From NCBI GenBank assembly GCA_030597995.1, contig JAUVQV010000059.1, positions 1 to 6,381 on the forward strand: 6,381 nucleotides of DNA. The letters run 5' to 3'. The stretch comes from Candidatus Rokuibacteriota bacterium (lineage in GTDB: Bacteria; JAUVQV01). The first letter of the stretch is position 1, and each line of letters opens with the position of its first letter. This document shows positions 5,917-6,381 of the stretch, piece after piece. The position numbers and the translations under genes are program-made. The notes under the pieces were generated by a model. The model was given only the letters and a program-made list of their open reading frames with translations. It was not told where the DNA came from and made no database searches.

Positions 5917-6381
5917 ATGAAGATTTTATATCTGTCGTCTGATCCGGGTATTCCATACTGGGGCAACAAGGGTGCGTCGGTTCATATCCGGCAGGTTGCC
6001 AGGGCCTTGAGAGAAGCCGGACATGATGTGACCACCGTCGTGGCGCGCCAGGGCCCCGGCCGAGGGAGCACCCGTGACCTGTACGAGCTGGCGGGACCTC
6101 GGGATGACTTTTTCCGCCCGGAGGCGGGATGGGGCACGGCGGCGCTTTTATCCGAGGCAAAGGCCTTTGCCCGGAATTTCATGCCGGCGCAGCTGCCGCA
6201 GAGACTCGCCTCGACCGATTTCGAGCTGGTCTACGAGCGTTACTCCCTGTTTGGGATCACCGGGATCTCACTGGCGCGTCGATCCGGCGTGCCCTTTGTG
6301 CTCGAAGTAAACGCCCCCCTGATAGAAGAGCAAAAAAAATACCGCACCCTGGTCCTGGACCCCCTGGCCAAGGCGATAGAA
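5917..6381 (+). CDS. Glycosyltransferase, GT4-like, N-terminal part (runs off the window)
   Basis: The frame opens at ATG 5917 and has no stop in its 155 visible codons. The start MKILYLSSDPGIPYWGNKGA followed by SVHIRQVARALREAGHDVTTV is the classic N-terminal Rossmann domain of GT-B, family 4 glycosyltransferases: a first strand, a glycine-rich loop, then a helix ending in GH-D/E-V. DFELVYERYSLFGITGI and SGVPFVLEVNAPL match later strands of that domain, including the YERYS segment common in this group. The nucleotide-sugar-binding C-terminal domain with its E-x7-E motif is outside the window, so donor and acceptor are unknown. The ribosome site is AGGAGA (5903-5908), 8 bases upstream. Such enzymes usually act at the cytoplasmic face of the membrane in polysaccharide or glycolipid assembly. 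The PAP2 gene upstream might act on a related lipid carrier, which is inference from adjacency. Confidence 0.85.
   Translation, partial: MKILYLSSDPGIPYWGNKGASVHIRQVARALREAGHDVTTVVARQGPGRGSTRDLYELAGPRDDFFRPEAGWGTAALLSEAKAFARNFMPAQLPQRLASTDFELVYERYSLFGITGISLARRSGVPFVLEVNAPLIEEQKKYRTLVLDPLAKAIE

Overview
The window is GC-rich, tightly packed bacterial DNA. Its centre is an anaerobic-type thiamin thiazole operon, followed by envelope and lipid genes. ThiH, the radical-SAM tyrosine lyase that oxygen-sensitive thiazole synthesis uses in place of the oxidase ThiO, suggests an anaerobe or facultative anaerobe. Protein style and base composition fit a Gram-negative, Desulfobacterota/Geobacter-like organism. 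That placement is inference; no marker gene is present.

Layout: (1) 3-344 (+) is the 3' end of an outer-membrane-barrel-like gene, interrupted by an in-frame TAA at 195-197 and so possibly decayed. (2) 345-583 holds a candidate extended -10 promoter and a roughly 160-nt hairpin-rich leader with no recognisable TPP aptamer. (3) 584-3407 (+) is thiG-thiH-thiS-thiE. thiG/thiH overlap by ATGA, thiS/thiE overlap by one base, and the thiS glycine-tail codons also supply the thiE ribosome binding site. (4) 3408-3617 is a convergent gap with a possible intrinsic terminator. (5) 3618-4406 (-) is a class I SAM methyltransferase, visibly more AT-rich than its neighbours, with a near-consensus sigma70 promoter about 200 bases upstream. 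(6) 4797-5696 (+) is a membrane PAP2-family phosphatase with all three phosphatase motifs. (7) 5708-5845 is a 138-nt, precisely centred imperfect palindrome that looks like a dispersed or structural hairpin element. (8) 5917 to the window end (+) is the N-terminal part of a GT4-like glycosyltransferase.

How the genes work together: ThiH makes dehydroglycine from tyrosine. ThiS, charged as a thiocarboxylate by a ThiF-type enzyme not seen here, delivers sulfur. ThiG condenses these with deoxyxylulose 5-phosphate to form the thiazole. ThiE joins the thiazole to the pyrimidine to give thiamin phosphate. The PAP2 phosphatase and the glycosyltransferase may belong to envelope glycan or lipid metabolism, but their pairing rests on adjacency alone. 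The most unusual element is the 138-nt palindrome; the rest is mostly recognisable biology with some regulatory and gene-decay oddities.
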